Notes: generated from the sequence alone by a model not told the origin. A stretch of DNA of 64,000 bases from Planococcus shenhongbingii (GCF_030413635.1 NZ_CP129235.1:2976001-3040000); one strand, 5' to 3'; counted from the first letter of the stretch, positions 8,487 to 17,340 are shown. Numbers and translations are program-made.

Positions 8487-11099
8487 TTATTCCACTTTCC
8501 TTCTTCCATTAAGGTAAAGCAGTAAAGCGGCAATTGCTGAAACAGCGGTTACGAGCAGTCCCCAGTAAAATCCTGGAGTGATATAGGACAATTTAATTTG
8601 GTAATCGCCTGGTTCCAGCGGGACGCCGCTGAAAGCTCCTTGAACTTCCAGAAGCTCCGTTTCTTTTCCGTTCACTTCCAGTTTCCACTGCTCACTGAAA
8701 GGAATTGACAAAAACAAAATTCCTTGCTGGCCGGTGGAAATCTCCCCTGAAATCCGGTTGCTGCCAACATGCAGATTTCCCAAGCTGTGAGTTTCACGCT
8801 GCTCGGCTTGCTCCCGGAATTCTTCATAGGAATTCCAGTACACCAGCACATCGCTCAATTCATACTCTCCCGGTGACAGCACGATCTCAATTTGCTTTGT
8901 ACCTCCATCTAGCCGGTAAAGATAGCCTTCGTTGAGATAGCTGTAAATATAGCTTAATTCTCTTTTCAGCACTTCTTTGCCGTTGACGCTCAATGTCATC
9001 GCCCGGTCTTCTACTGGTATAGCGTCGAAGTAAACCATATATTCTCCTGGTTCCCTGTGCTGCTCAATCGGTAAAGTAACTTTTCCGCCTTGATTGACAA
9101 TTAATACGCCATTTTCCATTGAAGCATTTTCATAGATGAACTTTTCAGCATCCACATCAATTTCTTCAGGCAAATGTTCTTTCCAGCCATCATTGGTCCC
9201 CTGTGCATATTCATCCGGCACGACTAGGTTATTTAAGAATAGTGCATCACGCTGTGCCACATTCAGCTTTGCCCATTCTGATTCAGAAATCGTGTCGGTA
9301 TACCACATATCCAATCCCACAGCTGAGGGGTTCTCGTAAATATCGTAGTTTGCCGTCTCTTCTATTTTTTCATAGCCGAATGGAGCCCTTGCCCCTTTCG
9401 GCAATATCTGGTATTTCAGACCGAGCCCTGTTTCCAATGCCCAACGCCCGTCGAAAAGTGAGTATGTTGACACCACCACACCGTTTCTTAGCGGATTGAA
9501 CTGCCTGACATTATAATCTTTTTTCACAAATGTATGCAGGTTTTTCTTCAAAACGCTATTATAAGCATTCGTTCCATAGTAGCCGTAGAGCATTGCATGA
9601 TTCAAGCGATCCTCGTTCAAATAAAAAGTCCGGTAAAATTCATCTTGCTCCGGAACCAACTTCGAGAAAATTTCCTTTTCTTCGGGGTGATCCAGAGAAG
9701 GCTGGCTAAAATATTCATCGGTTAAATTGCTTGCTCCAAACCTTTTTACGATTCCCTTGTCTGTGTAGCCGATTACATTGACAACGCCATTCCCTGCCAC
9801 AGCTAGAACAATAAGGCCGGCAAGCCAAGATTTCCTTTTCCAGCGGCTCATCAGATAAAACAAGATCAATGACAGAATACCGAATCCTGCCACGGCGATG
9901 TCGAACAGATCGACTACGTTTCCCGTCCGTTCTGCTTTTGTGTAAAGTGCCCCAACGAATAGGCCAGCAGCAATAAAAACAAAAAACAATAATCGTTTTC
10001 TCGCTTTCATTGCTACCGTCAACCAATTTGGCAGCGCGAACGCCACCGCAAAATTCAAGATGTGGAACCAGCGGTACTGGATATGTGAAAACCCATTAAA
10101 AACACTGTACATATAAGGAATGAAATAAAAAACAAATAACAATAATGCCAAAATGGATTTTCGTTTTGTCGGGGTGTCCTTCGGAAGAAAAATCACTAGA
10201 ACGGCAATGAGCGTAAGGAAAGGAAATCCCAATCCCCCCATATGCCCCCAGACTTGTTCCGGCAAGCTGAAAAACCAATCCGTACCAAAAAACAGCGGAA
10301 TTTCCGGTTTGATTGCCAACCGGTCGGAGTAATAGACAGACAGGATGCCCGGCAAGAAGCCGACAAACGCCAGACCTAAGCCGATGGCGTAATGGAGAAG
10401 GAACGGTGCATAAGTTTTGACGATTGACTTTGACTTTACCGGCGTCAATACAATCGCGGCAACGCCGTAAAATATGCTGTTGATAAATCCGAGATAAAAA
10501 TTACTAAAGACTGATAAGAAAATCCCGAGTATAAAATATCGCGATTTGCCGGTTCGGTGATAATGCAATAAACCGAAAATTGTCAACGGCACATAGAGAA
10601 AGGCTTCGGTCATATAATCGATCAACGCGGCATGGGCAAAGAAAATAATCGAGCTGCCGTAAACCAATGCAGAAACAAGTGCTTTCCATATTTCGAACTT
10701 CTCATATCGAACGAGCAAATACATTCCGAGCATCGCCAAAAACGACTTCAAGACGGACAAATACATCTTAAAATCGACTGTTCCGAGAATGCTCCATTCA
10801 AAATCAAAAATCTTTTCCGCCAGCACTACTAGATAAAACAATGGGCTCGTCGTGTAATAATAAGCAAACTCCCCGAGCAGATCGCCCCCGAGTCCATAAG
10901 ACCAAGACCAGAAAAAATTACCGGCCGCAAACGACTCCACCAGATGCGGATAAAAAAAAGCAAACTGATTGATGGCATCCAGATTGACGGCTAAATTATA
11001 ATCTTCAACCAAGAACAGCCAATGAAAAGACACGGCAACAAGCAGCAATAAAAGAATAGAAAGCCAGTTTTTCACACGAGTTCCTTTTTGCTTTGTCAT
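8487..11099 (-). CDS. yfhO: YfhO family membrane protein, probable lipoteichoic acid glycosylation
   Basis: Large multi-pass membrane protein of about 870 residues. After a short basic N-terminus (TKQKGTRVKNW) the first 450 residues hold about a dozen hydrophobic segments; then a long extracellular domain follows and a last membrane segment (YWGLLVTAVSAIAALLLYL) before the basic end GRRKVE. This is the YfhO layout; B. subtilis YfhO, of similar length, is needed for glycosylation of lipoteichoic acid. A GTG four codons upstream is possible, but ATG at 11099 has better spacing to GGAG. Glycerol-3-phosphate is the building block of lipoteichoic acid, so the coupling with glpP may be meaningful; this is inference. 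Confidence 0.85.
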   Translation of the reverse strand: MTKQKGTRVKNWLSILLLLLVAVSFHWLFLVEDYNLAVNLDAINQFAFFYPHLVESFAAGNFFWSWSYGLGGDLLGEFAYYYTTSPLFYLVVLAEKIFDFEWSILGTVDFKMYLSVLKSFLAMLGMYLLVRYEKFEIWKALVSALVYGSSIIFFAHAALIDYMTEAFLYVPLTIFGLLHYHRTGKSRYFILGIFLSVFSNFYLGFINSIFYGVAAIVLTPVKSKSIVKTYAPFLLHYAIGLGLAFVGFLPGILSVYYSDRLAIKPEIPLFFGTDWFFSLPEQVWGHMGGLGFPFLTLIAVLVIFLPKDTPTKRKSILALLLFVFYFIPYMYSVFNGFSHIQYRWFHILNFAVAFALPNWLTVAMKARKRLLFFVFIAAGLFVGALYTKAERTGNVVDLFDIAVAGFGILSLILFYLMSRWKRKSWLAGLIVLAVAGNGVVNVIGYTDKGIVKRFGASNLTDEYFSQPSLDHPEEKEIFSKLVPEQDEFYRTFYLNEDRLNHAMLYGYYGTNAYNSVLKKNLHTFVKKDYNVRQFNPLRNGVVVSTYSLFDGRWALETGLGLKYQILPKGARAPFGYEKIEETANYDIYENPSAVGLDMWYTDTISESEWAKLNVAQRDALFLNNLVVPDEYAQGTNDGWKEHLPEEIDVDAEKFIYENASMENGVLIVNQGGKVTLPIEQHREPGEYMVYFDAIPVEDRAMTLSVNGKEVLKRELSYIYSYLNEGYLYRLDGGTKQIEIVLSPGEYELSDVLVYWNSYEEFREQAEQRETHSLGNLHVGSNRISGEISTGQQGILFLSIPFSEQWKLEVNGKETELLEVQGAFSGVPLEPGDYQIKLSYITPGFYWGLLVTAVSAIAALLLYLNGRRKVE

Positions 11100-11179
11100 C
11101 AATACCACCACTCCAGGGAGAAAGGCTGTAACACTGTGATAATTGTACAGCTGATATCTTCATCTACTCATTATTGGTA

Positions 11180-11223
11180 TACAAAAACCCGCGTATCAGG
11201 TCAGCAAACACTGGTACGTGGGT
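11180..11223 (-). terminator. terminator-like hairpin in the yfhO leader
   Basis: ACCCGCGTA (11187-11195) pairs with TACGTGGGT (11215-11223) with one G-U pair and can be extended by TCAG/CTGG; TTTTTG follows on the minus strand. It stands about 80 bases upstream of the yfhO start, with no minus-strand gene directly before it, so it may be an attenuator rather than an ordinary gene end. Confidence 0.55.
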
Positions 11224-11464
11224 TCTGTTCCCTTGAACATCATCCGGGCAATAGTTATCTTTACTATCCCCTGCCGGCGAAATATCAAAACCTTATTAAT
11301 TTAACCGAAACCTAATAGGGGTAAATCTATTGATGCTAGCCATCCATCCATTTCTTTATATCAGGTATGTTAGAATGAATAGGGTCATCCAATAGCTATG
11401 ATGGCTTTTTTATTTGGAATTCGAAAGAGTAAAACAAATAATGAAGACAAAAGGAGCGGTTTAC

Positions 11465-11875
11465 ATGGAAAAGCTAACATTGGAAACAGCGAAAAAACTG
11501 ATTGAGGCAGCTGAACAAGAAGCGGCAAACCTGGGAGTAGCGATGGTCATTTCTGTAGTGGATGACGGCGGCAACATGGTCGCGGTCCACCGTATGGATG
11601 ATGCTTGGCTAGCCAGCATTGACATCGCCCAAAACAAAGCCTGGACTTCTGTCGCATTGAAAATGTCGACCAGCCAACTGGAAGAAGCTACAGTTCCAAA
11701 AGCGGAACTTTATGGCTTGAACACAACCAATAGCGGACGCCTCGTTATTTTCGGCGGCGGCATTCCGTTGCTGAAAGACGGCAAAGTAGTTGGAGCTGTA
11801 GGCGCAAGCGGTAGCTCTGTAGAACATGATGTGAAAGTAGCGGAAGCAGCTGTAAAGGCTTTCGAAAACCTCTAA
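11465..11875 (+). CDS. GlcG/HbpS family heme-binding-like protein
   Basis: Small cytoplasmic protein (136 residues) of the GlcG/HbpS family. Typical stretches are MVISVVDDGGNMVAVHRMDDA, the IAQNKAWTSVAL helix, and GGIPLLKDGKVVGAVGASG near the end. Members bind heme or small ligands, or occur as accessory proteins in glycolate and glycerol metabolism, and their exact role is often unknown. ATG at 11465 follows AAAGGAG at proper distance; an earlier in-frame ATG at 11414 lacks such a site. It is a single gene with a terminator at 11934-11986. An extended -10 (TGTTAGAAT, about 11368-11376) lies upstream. Confidence 0.85.
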   Translation: MEKLTLETAKKLIEAAEQEAANLGVAMVISVVDDGGNMVAVHRMDDAWLASIDIAQNKAWTSVALKMSTSQLEEATVPKAELYGLNTTNSGRLVIFGGGIPLLKDGKVVGAVGASGSSVEHDVKVAEAAVKAFENL

Positions 11876-11933
11876 GTGCTTTTTCCTGTATACGCAAGAC
11901 CTTTGCAAATTCATTGATTTAGATTAAACAAAA

Positions 11934-11986
11934 AACAGCCGCTCCTGAAAATCTACGGATTCAGGGAGCGGCTGTTGGCTTTTGTT
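11934..11986. terminator. terminator after the GlcG-like gene
   Basis: AACAGCCGCTCCTGAA (11934-11949) pairs with 11960-11976. A T-rich run follows on the plus strand (TTTTGTTG) and a better one on the minus strand, so both directions are possible. Confidence 0.8.
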
Positions 11987-12033
11987 GTCATCAAGCCGCT
12001 TATTGGAGTAAGCGGCAATCTGAAGCTGGACGG

Positions 12034-12120
12034 ATGTTCGGCATCCTGATAAATTTAAACGATGGAACTCTAGCTAAAATTTCCGAGAAATATTTCGGAG
12101 ACAATATCCTTGCTGAGTAA
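12034..12120 (+). pseudogene. C-terminal remnant of an amino-acid ABC transporter substrate-binding protein
   Basis: The last 19 codons before TAA at 12118-12120 read DGTLAKISEKYFGDNILAE. This is the characteristic end of family 3 (cystine or polar amino acid) solute-binding proteins, which close with DGTL-KIS-KWFG. No ribosome binding site or upstream domain is present; the frame breaks up before about 12034. The remnant shows that a larger transporter gene was lost here. The nearby truncated ATP-grasp gene on the other strand supports a deletion in this interval. Confidence 0.7.
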
Positions 12121-12132
12121 TAGGACAATATA

Positions 12133-12173
12133 AAAAATCCCCGATGAATTAATTTAATTCATCGGGGATTTTT
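12133..12173. terminator. bidirectional terminator
   Basis: An 18-bp inverted repeat (12133-12150 with 12156-12173) with A-run before and T-run after works on both strands. It serves the substrate-binding remnant on the plus strand and the truncated ATP-grasp gene on the minus strand. Confidence 0.85.
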
Positions 12174-12220
12174 CTTGCTTTCTCTACTTTAATAGGAGAA
12201 TGAAAGCTTATATTCACTTT

Positions 12221-12703
12221 TTAGATTGTCGCATAGGCTCTTTGCTTTCCAGTATAGCTATTGAGAAGAACCGGAAACTCCAATACTTTTCCGTTCATTT
12301 CTTCCACTGTTCCGGCAAGAGTTGCTTCATCAATAACTGAAATATTAAAAGTTCTGCAGTAATCCATAAATTTATCTATAGTAGAAGAGCTTTCCAGCTG
12401 CTCTTTTGATGCATAGAAAGGAACACGCAATCTTTTGCACAGCGCCAAGGCGTTCCAGGTAGTTACGTCATCGAATACAGCGATAATGCCATCCAATTTC
12501 TCGGCTTCACCAATTTCCATTAACCTTAAAACATCTGCTGGGCTTATATCATGAGAACTGTCTGCGCATTTTTTGGCTGGAGCACCTATCGCATGATCAG
12601 ACACGATTGTGTAAAACCCCATGTTTTTTGCGGTCTCTACAATCTGCACCATCTGATTGCTTCCCCCAAGAATTAATACTTTTTTAATATCAGCCTTCTG
12701 CAT
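12221..12703 (-). pseudogene. truncated ATP-grasp ligase (pre-ATP-grasp domain only)
   Basis: A 160-codon frame starting at ATG 12703 behind GAGGAGG. Residues 9-110 form a Rossmann-like pre-ATP-grasp domain: KKVLILGGSNQMVQIVETAK, IVSDHAIGAPAKKCADSSHD, DGIIAVFDDVTTWNALALCK. The next part, STIDKFMDYCRTFNISVIDE, is the usual entry to the ATP-grasp domain, but the protein ends soon after LEFPVLLNS, where the ATP-binding lysine and the catalytic core would follow. It is therefore probably a broken carbamoyl-phosphate-synthase-like ligase of the kind found in surface polysaccharide or peptide clusters. A stable short protein cannot be ruled out. Confidence 0.75.
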
Positions 12704-13099
12704 ATAGACAACCTCCTCATTGATTCGGCAAACCATTTAACGTAAGTATTAATAGCGATTATTAACCTTATGGCAATAATCCTGTAATTTCATTTTTCCA
12801 TTAATCTTAAATACCTACATAGAGATGGATGGGGTTAATATCATTTGCATTTAATAATGAATTTAATACTAATTTACCAGTAATCAAAAGCCAAGTCAAT
12901 ACAATAATCTGAATTTTTAAATTTATATCCCTAATTTTATCTATTTATAAGGATTAAACTTCCTATTAAAATGAGAACTCTTTTTTATTAAACCTCTATT
13001 TATCAAATTTTTTATCTCTCATCCTTTTTAACTTACTTTTAACAATTCATCACTAGAATTTACCTAGTAATATTGAATCGGTACAAGGAGGAAAACCAC
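12704..13099. other. AT-rich divergent promoter region
   Basis: 396 bases, very AT-rich between 12830 and 13070, lying between the divergent ATP-grasp remnant and the FemAB-like gene. It presumably holds both promoters. No clear operator or further gene was recognised. Confidence 0.5.
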
Positions 13100-14098
13100 A
13101 TGACAGTCAAGTCTAAAGTAGAGGTGCCTGATGTTTTTTTTATGCCGGAATGGGGCAGAGCTTATGAAAGCCAAGATCAAGGAGAAAGTACAGTTTTTGA
13201 AGTTAAAAATGATATCGGCCATATCTTTTACTCTTTTGTATTAAGGCCGATTCCCATTCAGGCTGGAGGAACAATCTATTATGATGCCATTACGCCTTTT
13301 GGACAAAGCGGTCCAATCATCCTCAATTGCCAGCCCGGAAAAAGAATGGAACTTGCAGCACTGTTTGATCAGGAGTTTCAAGCATATTGTGAACAGAATA
13401 ATGTTGTAGCTGAGTATATCCGTTTTAATTCATGGCTGAAAAATATTGAGGATTTTAAAGACATTTACAGCATTGATAACCGCGGGATAACAATGTATAT
13501 CGACTTGACCGTCAACGATTATTTTTTGGATGAGTTTAAATCCTCCACCCGCCAGCAAGTCCGGAGAGCTTTAAAAAACAATGTTGAAATCGAATATGAT
13601 TTTACAGGAAATACCATTCATGAATTCCATCGCCTGTATCAAATTATGGCAAAAAGAAATGATATACCGGAGTATTATCAATTCTCAGAAGAATTACTAA
13701 GGAACTCTTTTGATCTCTTGGAAGGAAAGCAGTTCATTATATACGTCAAACATGAAGGCATTAATATCTCTGCAGCATTATTTGTTCATCACAAAGATTA
13801 TCTCCATTATCATTTGTCTGCAAATGACCCGGCATACTTTCACTTAGCGGGAAACAGTCTGATATTACATGAAGGCTGCCGCTGGGGAGTCGAGAATGGC
13901 AAGAAAGAGTTGCATCTCGGTGGGGCATCTACAGATGTCCTTTACCGTTTTAAACGAGGATTTACCAAAACAGAACCTCTGGATATCTTGACTGGAAAAA
14001 AAATTAGGATCCCAGAAGCCTACCGCATGCTGTCTGATATTAAGGCCAGTAGGGAAGGCATCGAAAATCCTTCCCATTTCCCGATGTACAGAGGATAA
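13100..14098 (+). CDS. FemAB/GNAT-like acyltransferase, paralogue 1
   Basis: Cytoplasmic protein of 332 residues with the FemAB-like double-GNAT arrangement (Acetyltransf_6 type). Visible family traits are the N-terminal half ending in EYIRFNSWL, then FKSSTRQQVRRALKNNVEIEYD, which resembles the basic start of the second domain, and the closing segment LHLGGASTDVLYRFKRGFTK before a C-terminal tail. Such proteins transfer amino acids or acyl groups onto peptidoglycan or surface glycans; the exact substrate is unknown. ATG at 13100 follows AAGGAGG; an in-frame ATG at 13073 has no such site. The gene at 14178-15197 is a convergent paralogue with the same layout. Confidence 0.75.
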   Translation: MTVKSKVEVPDVFFMPEWGRAYESQDQGESTVFEVKNDIGHIFYSFVLRPIPIQAGGTIYYDAITPFGQSGPIILNCQPGKRMELAALFDQEFQAYCEQNNVVAEYIRFNSWLKNIEDFKDIYSIDNRGITMYIDLTVNDYFLDEFKSSTRQQVRRALKNNVEIEYDFTGNTIHEFHRLYQIMAKRNDIPEYYQFSEELLRNSFDLLEGKQFIIYVKHEGINISAALFVHHKDYLHYHLSANDPAYFHLAGNSLILHEGCRWGVENGKKELHLGGASTDVLYRFKRGFTKTEPLDILTGKKIRIPEAYRMLSDIKASREGIENPSHFPMYRG

Positions 14099-14140
14099 CG
14101 GTTTTAGAAACGGTTAAGCATTTCACAGATATGTCCATTA

Positions 14141-14176
14141 AAAGAACCATCCGCTTCGAATGGCGGATGGCTCTTT
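14141..14176. terminator. bidirectional terminator between convergent FemAB-like genes
   Basis: AGAACCATCCGC (from 14143) pairs with the segment ending near 14174, leaving a short loop around TTCGAAT; A-run and T-run flank it, so it ends both converging genes. Confidence 0.85.
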
Positions 14177-14177
14177 T

Positions 14178-15197
14178 CTATCCCTGAACATTTTGAATTT
14201 CGCTGACTTGTTCTGCTTTCTTCGATCGGTATGCCGGGAAGAATTCAACTTCTTTTTCCACTCTTGCAGCGGCACATAACTCGTCGTAGATGCATTCGTT
14301 CCACACTTTGCGGCCGACATAAAAATCAAATTCGGTATTCTTGCCAAACTTTTTCTTAAACAAATAAAGTGTATCGTCCGGGCTATTTGTGGTGCCGCCG
14401 CCTGCATGGATCAGTTCAGCGCCATTTTCTTTACCCCATACGGCAATGCCGTACGTCATGACATATACCGGAGAAAGATGATGGAAATCCGCTAAAGTGC
14501 CCGATAAATGAGTGTGTATAATATTATTATAGAAGAAATGCAACTCCGCTCCGATTACCTTTTCCTCATAAAGCGCTTCGACCAGTATTATTTTCTCTCC
14601 AAAAAACTTAAGGCATTTGGCGAAATACGATTCATCAAAGTAATAATACATATCTGCCCCGATTCGCTTCATGTTATCTTGATAAATGTCTTTAAATAAA
14701 TCCAGATTTTCCGGATTCACCGTGATTCGGTAATCTACCCCAATACGCATGGCATGGCGGATATTTTTTCGCGTAGATTTTGAAAACTCCGCTTGCACCG
14801 GGTCATCATGATCTCCCAGATTCGTGCCAACAGTCTTGCGTGTGAAAGTGACCTCGTAGCAATCAGTGAAATCCTTGGCATTATTAAGAACCGGATGGAA
14901 CCGGACAAATTCAGAAATGATATTCTGCTCACTACAATATTGCTGGAACGCTTTTTTGAATTCCTGGACCAACTCCGCCTTATTGGCGTCTTCCCCTTCT
15001 ATGATGACAGGTCCTCCGTAGCCATAAGGGGTGACAATATCGTAATAGGTTTCGCTGCCAATTTGGATTGGAACTTCCCGTTTAATAAATAGATGCTTCA
15101 CAATGCCAAGCGGATGGTTGAAAGTGTAAACTTCGCATTTGCCATTCTCAATTTCCTCGTATAGTTTCCCGTAATTCTCTTCGAAAAATATATCCAT
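14178..15197 (-). CDS. FemAB/GNAT-like acyltransferase, paralogue 2
   Basis: Paralogue (339 residues) of the protein at 13100-14098. Shared positions include the YYDIVTPYGYGGPVI segment (YYDAITPFGQSGPII in the other), EFVRFHPVL, the FSKSTRKNIRHAMRIGVDY basic segment, and the end HAGGGTTNSPDDTLYLFKKKFG. The same functional limits apply: an aminoacyl- or acyltransferase acting on cell surface precursors is likely, the substrate unknown. The start at 15197 follows GAGGGG. Its neighbours are remnants and small membrane proteins, so there is no operon partner to reveal a role. Confidence 0.75.
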   Translation of the reverse strand: MDIFFEENYGKLYEEIENGKCEVYTFNHPLGIVKHLFIKREVPIQIGSETYYDIVTPYGYGGPVIIEGEDANKAELVQEFKKAFQQYCSEQNIISEFVRFHPVLNNAKDFTDCYEVTFTRKTVGTNLGDHDDPVQAEFSKSTRKNIRHAMRIGVDYRITVNPENLDLFKDIYQDNMKRIGADMYYYFDESYFAKCLKFFGEKIILVEALYEEKVIGAELHFFYNNIIHTHLSGTLADFHHLSPVYVMTYGIAVWGKENGAELIHAGGGTTNSPDDTLYLFKKKFGKNTEFDFYVGRKVWNECIYDELCAAARVEKEVEFFPAYRSKKAEQVSEIQNVQG

Positions 15198-15522
15198 GTA
15201 CCTGACCCCTCATTCCTGCAATAGGTATCATGCAGCCCGTTTCAGCAGTTTTTAACCTCATTAGGACTACAGATTCTTTTATTATTTCTAGTATTTAAAT
15301 TAGTCACCCAGTTATACCTATTACCTTACACCGATTTCTACAGACTTTCAATAAGATATTTTCTAAATTTTTGTAATTTTCCACATTTAAAATTCCGTTA
15401 TTTATTACAATAGCCTTATATATGAAAAACCACCGGCTTCAATTTTTACATTGAAGCAGATGGTCCTATCTTTTACATTTTTACTGCAGTTTATTTATCA
15501 GTCTGTGGAAGAAAAGCGCTTT
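15198..15522. other. intergenic region
   Basis: Promoter side of the FemAB-like gene, AT-rich, with one terminator at 15424-15464. Nothing else was recognised. Confidence 0.5.
15418..15464 (-). terminator. terminator of the stress-protein remnant
   Basis: The arms 15429-15443 and 15450-15464 form a long stem with two mismatches; GTTTTTCAT follows on the minus strand, 60 bases after the stop of the pseudogene at 15523. Confidence 0.7.
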
Positions 15523-15853
15523 TTAAAGCTTTTTTGCCCGTTCTCGGAGATCGCTTTCCACTTCACCTGCATGCTCTACTTCTTCTTGGATATCGATGGC
15601 GATGATTGCGACAGCTTCGTCTTTCATCCGTAAAGAAATAGCTGTAATAAGACTCGATTCTTCTTGTGCCTTGCCTGCGTCATACGTCCGCTTGCCTGTA
15701 TCGAATCCATCTCTTGCATTTTGATTTTTTATGACGGCCACTTGAGACAGCGTAAATTCTTCATTAGAACGTACTGGATTGCTTCAGCTCCGACAAAGCT
15801 TGGTAAACTTCACTTTCCATTTTAAAATAACTAATAATGACATTTTCCCTCAC
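15523..15853 (-). pseudogene. remnant of a DUF1269-like glycine-rich stress protein
   Basis: Starts with GTG at 15853. The first frame reads ENVIISYFKMESEVYQALSE and stops after LKQSSTF; one step of frame later EEFTLSQVAVIKNQNA and DGFDTGKRTYD follow. This is the start of a family of about 200-residue Bacillota proteins having a glycine-rich membrane segment in the middle. That segment is missing here; the frame jumps to a helical end, MKDEAVAIIAIDIQEEVEHA. Frame change plus internal deletion mark a decayed gene. The family assignment is from memory of typical members and is moderately sure. Confidence 0.65.
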
Positions 15854-15889
15854 ATTAATCACTTCATTCTTTTATTACAGGAATATCAT

Positions 15890-16345
15890 TTAATATGAAT
15901 CTTTTGCCGCTGCCTTGTCTACATTGGCGATGATTTTCAGAACACTGTATGCCAGGAGAATTCCTAATAAATCAACACCCATATCAAAAAACCTGCCGTC
16001 CCTTTCAAAAAACAGCTGCAAAATTTCTGTGAAAACAGCGAATGCCGCGGTTATAACAAAAGCCACCTCACTTTTTTTCAACCAGTTCAAAACAAGAACA
16101 TACAACAAAGCGAAAGACAGAAAGTGGCCAGTTTTTTGAGTCAGGTAAAAACTATCGCTAAAGCTGATATCATCCAGCCGGAGAAGCTCGGAAAAATTCG
16201 GCGTCAAATCAAAACGAAAATCCACTTCCTGATCGAACAGAAAAGCCCTTGCATCGCTGGTACAAGTGGCGATGACAATACTCAATACCCATAACAAAAC
16301 AATCACCAATCTGGTATTCAAAAGCCGCCCTTCCTCCTTTTGCAT
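15890..16345 (-). CDS. VanZ-like membrane protein
   Basis: Small integral membrane protein, 151 residues, VanZ-like. Four hydrophobic segments are visible: LVIVLLWVLSIVIAT near the start, then KTGHFLSFALLYVLVLNWL, AFVITAAFAVFTEILQLF and MGVDLLGILLAYSVLKII. The KTGHF..F and TEILQLFFERDGRFFDMGVDLLG pattern is the VanZ signature. VanZ itself gives low-level teicoplanin resistance; the chromosomal relatives have no settled role. It is not adjacent to other van genes. A second, shorter relative lies at 17504-17989. Confidence 0.8.
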   Translation of the reverse strand: MQKEEGRLLNTRLVIVLLWVLSIVIATCTSDARAFLFDQEVDFRFDLTPNFSELLRLDDISFSDSFYLTQKTGHFLSFALLYVLVLNWLKKSEVAFVITAAFAVFTEILQLFFERDGRFFDMGVDLLGILLAYSVLKIIANVDKAAAKDSY

Positions 16346-16395
16346 CTTTAATAGTATTACCCCTGGTTACTCAAAATTAACCCTTGCCATCCTTC

Positions 16396-17340
16396 TCACT
16401 TAGTCTCTTCATCAAATACCGCAAGCGGCAATACAGCGCTGACTACATATTGTTCGGCATCTATAATTTCGGAAATTTTCAAGTCGACGCAAAGTTTTGA
16501 AAGCAAATACGCATCTTTCGCCTCCATTCCATAACTCTCAGACAAGTGATTCACCATTGCCCGAACTGCATCTTGAGCGCATTTCATCAAACCCGGCACC
16601 ACCCCCGTAGTCTTGTAAAATCCTTTATGATTCACTTTCGGTGTCAATGCCCCTTTGGTCAAAAATTGCGGAGCCGATATTCTTTTCCCTTTAATGAGCC
16701 TGAATTTCAAGGTTGCCGTCATAGGGCATTCAAACGCTGACACACATACTTCGCCGTCCCCTTGCGCTGCATGCGCATCACCGCAGCTAAACAAGGCACC
16801 GCTCACTTGCACAGGCAAGTAAAGTTTTGTGCTGACAGTTAGCTGGCGGGGGTCAAGGTTGCCGCCAAATATCCCCGGCGGCATGATAGCCTGGCCATGC
16901 GCTTCTTTGGGGCTGACACCCATTGTCCCTAGAAAAGGTGTAATCGGGATTTTAATGCGCTCATTAAAATGAATAAACTCCCCGTTTGATAAATCAAACG
17001 TCTTTAAATAAGCATTGGGAAAATCCTCCGGCAACAACCCAAGCGCCGGAAGGATGGCAGTCCAGCCCCAACCTCCCGGCTTTGAATCGACAATCTCCAC
17101 TTCCAGTGCATCTCCCGGCTCCGCCCCTTCAACTTCTACAGGGCCGGCCAGCAGATACACCCGCCCCAAATCCAAGCCGGCAATATCTTCAGAAGTAGAA
17201 TTTTTGTTGAATTGATTGTCTGCCACTTCCTGTGTTTTAAACAGAACCGTATCTTCGCTTTGAATCGTCAACACCGGCTCCGGGTCTTTGGCCCAGGTAA
17301 AATGCACACGGTCTTCAGGAAACTCATGAGTTTTTGCCAT
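16396..17340 (-). CDS. acetamidase/formamidase family protein
   Basis: Hydrolase of 314 residues that probably splits formamide or acetamide to ammonia and the acid. FmdA/AmdA family traits are the GPVEVEGAEPGDALEVEI strand pair (near 66-83), GTMGVSP, MPPGIFGGNLDPRQL, and FSCGDAHAAQGDGEVC, which contains the metal-binding Asp and His residues. Length matches the short bacterial form. The start at 17340 follows AAGGAGGAATC. It stands alone between two VanZ-like genes. The natural substrate is not evident. Confidence 0.88.
   Translation of the reverse strand: MAKTHEFPEDRVHFTWAKDPEPVLTIQSEDTVLFKTQEVADNQFNKNSTSEDIAGLDLGRVYLLAGPVEVEGAEPGDALEVEIVDSKPGGWGWTAILPALGLLPEDFPNAYLKTFDLSNGEFIHFNERIKIPITPFLGTMGVSPKEAHGQAIMPPGIFGGNLDPRQLTVSTKLYLPVQVSGALFSCGDAHAAQGDGEVCVSAFECPMTATLKFRLIKGKRISAPQFLTKGALTPKVNHKGFYKTTGVVPGLMKCAQDAVRAMVNHLSESYGMEAKDAYLLSKLCVDLKISEIIDAEQYVVSAVLPLAVFDEETK

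Noticed and set aside
11100..11340. Known riboswitch in the yfhO leader
   Set aside because: The sequence was compared by eye with remembered consensus parts of c-di-GMP, c-di-AMP, fluoride, guanidine and other common riboswitches; none fitted beyond short chance matches.
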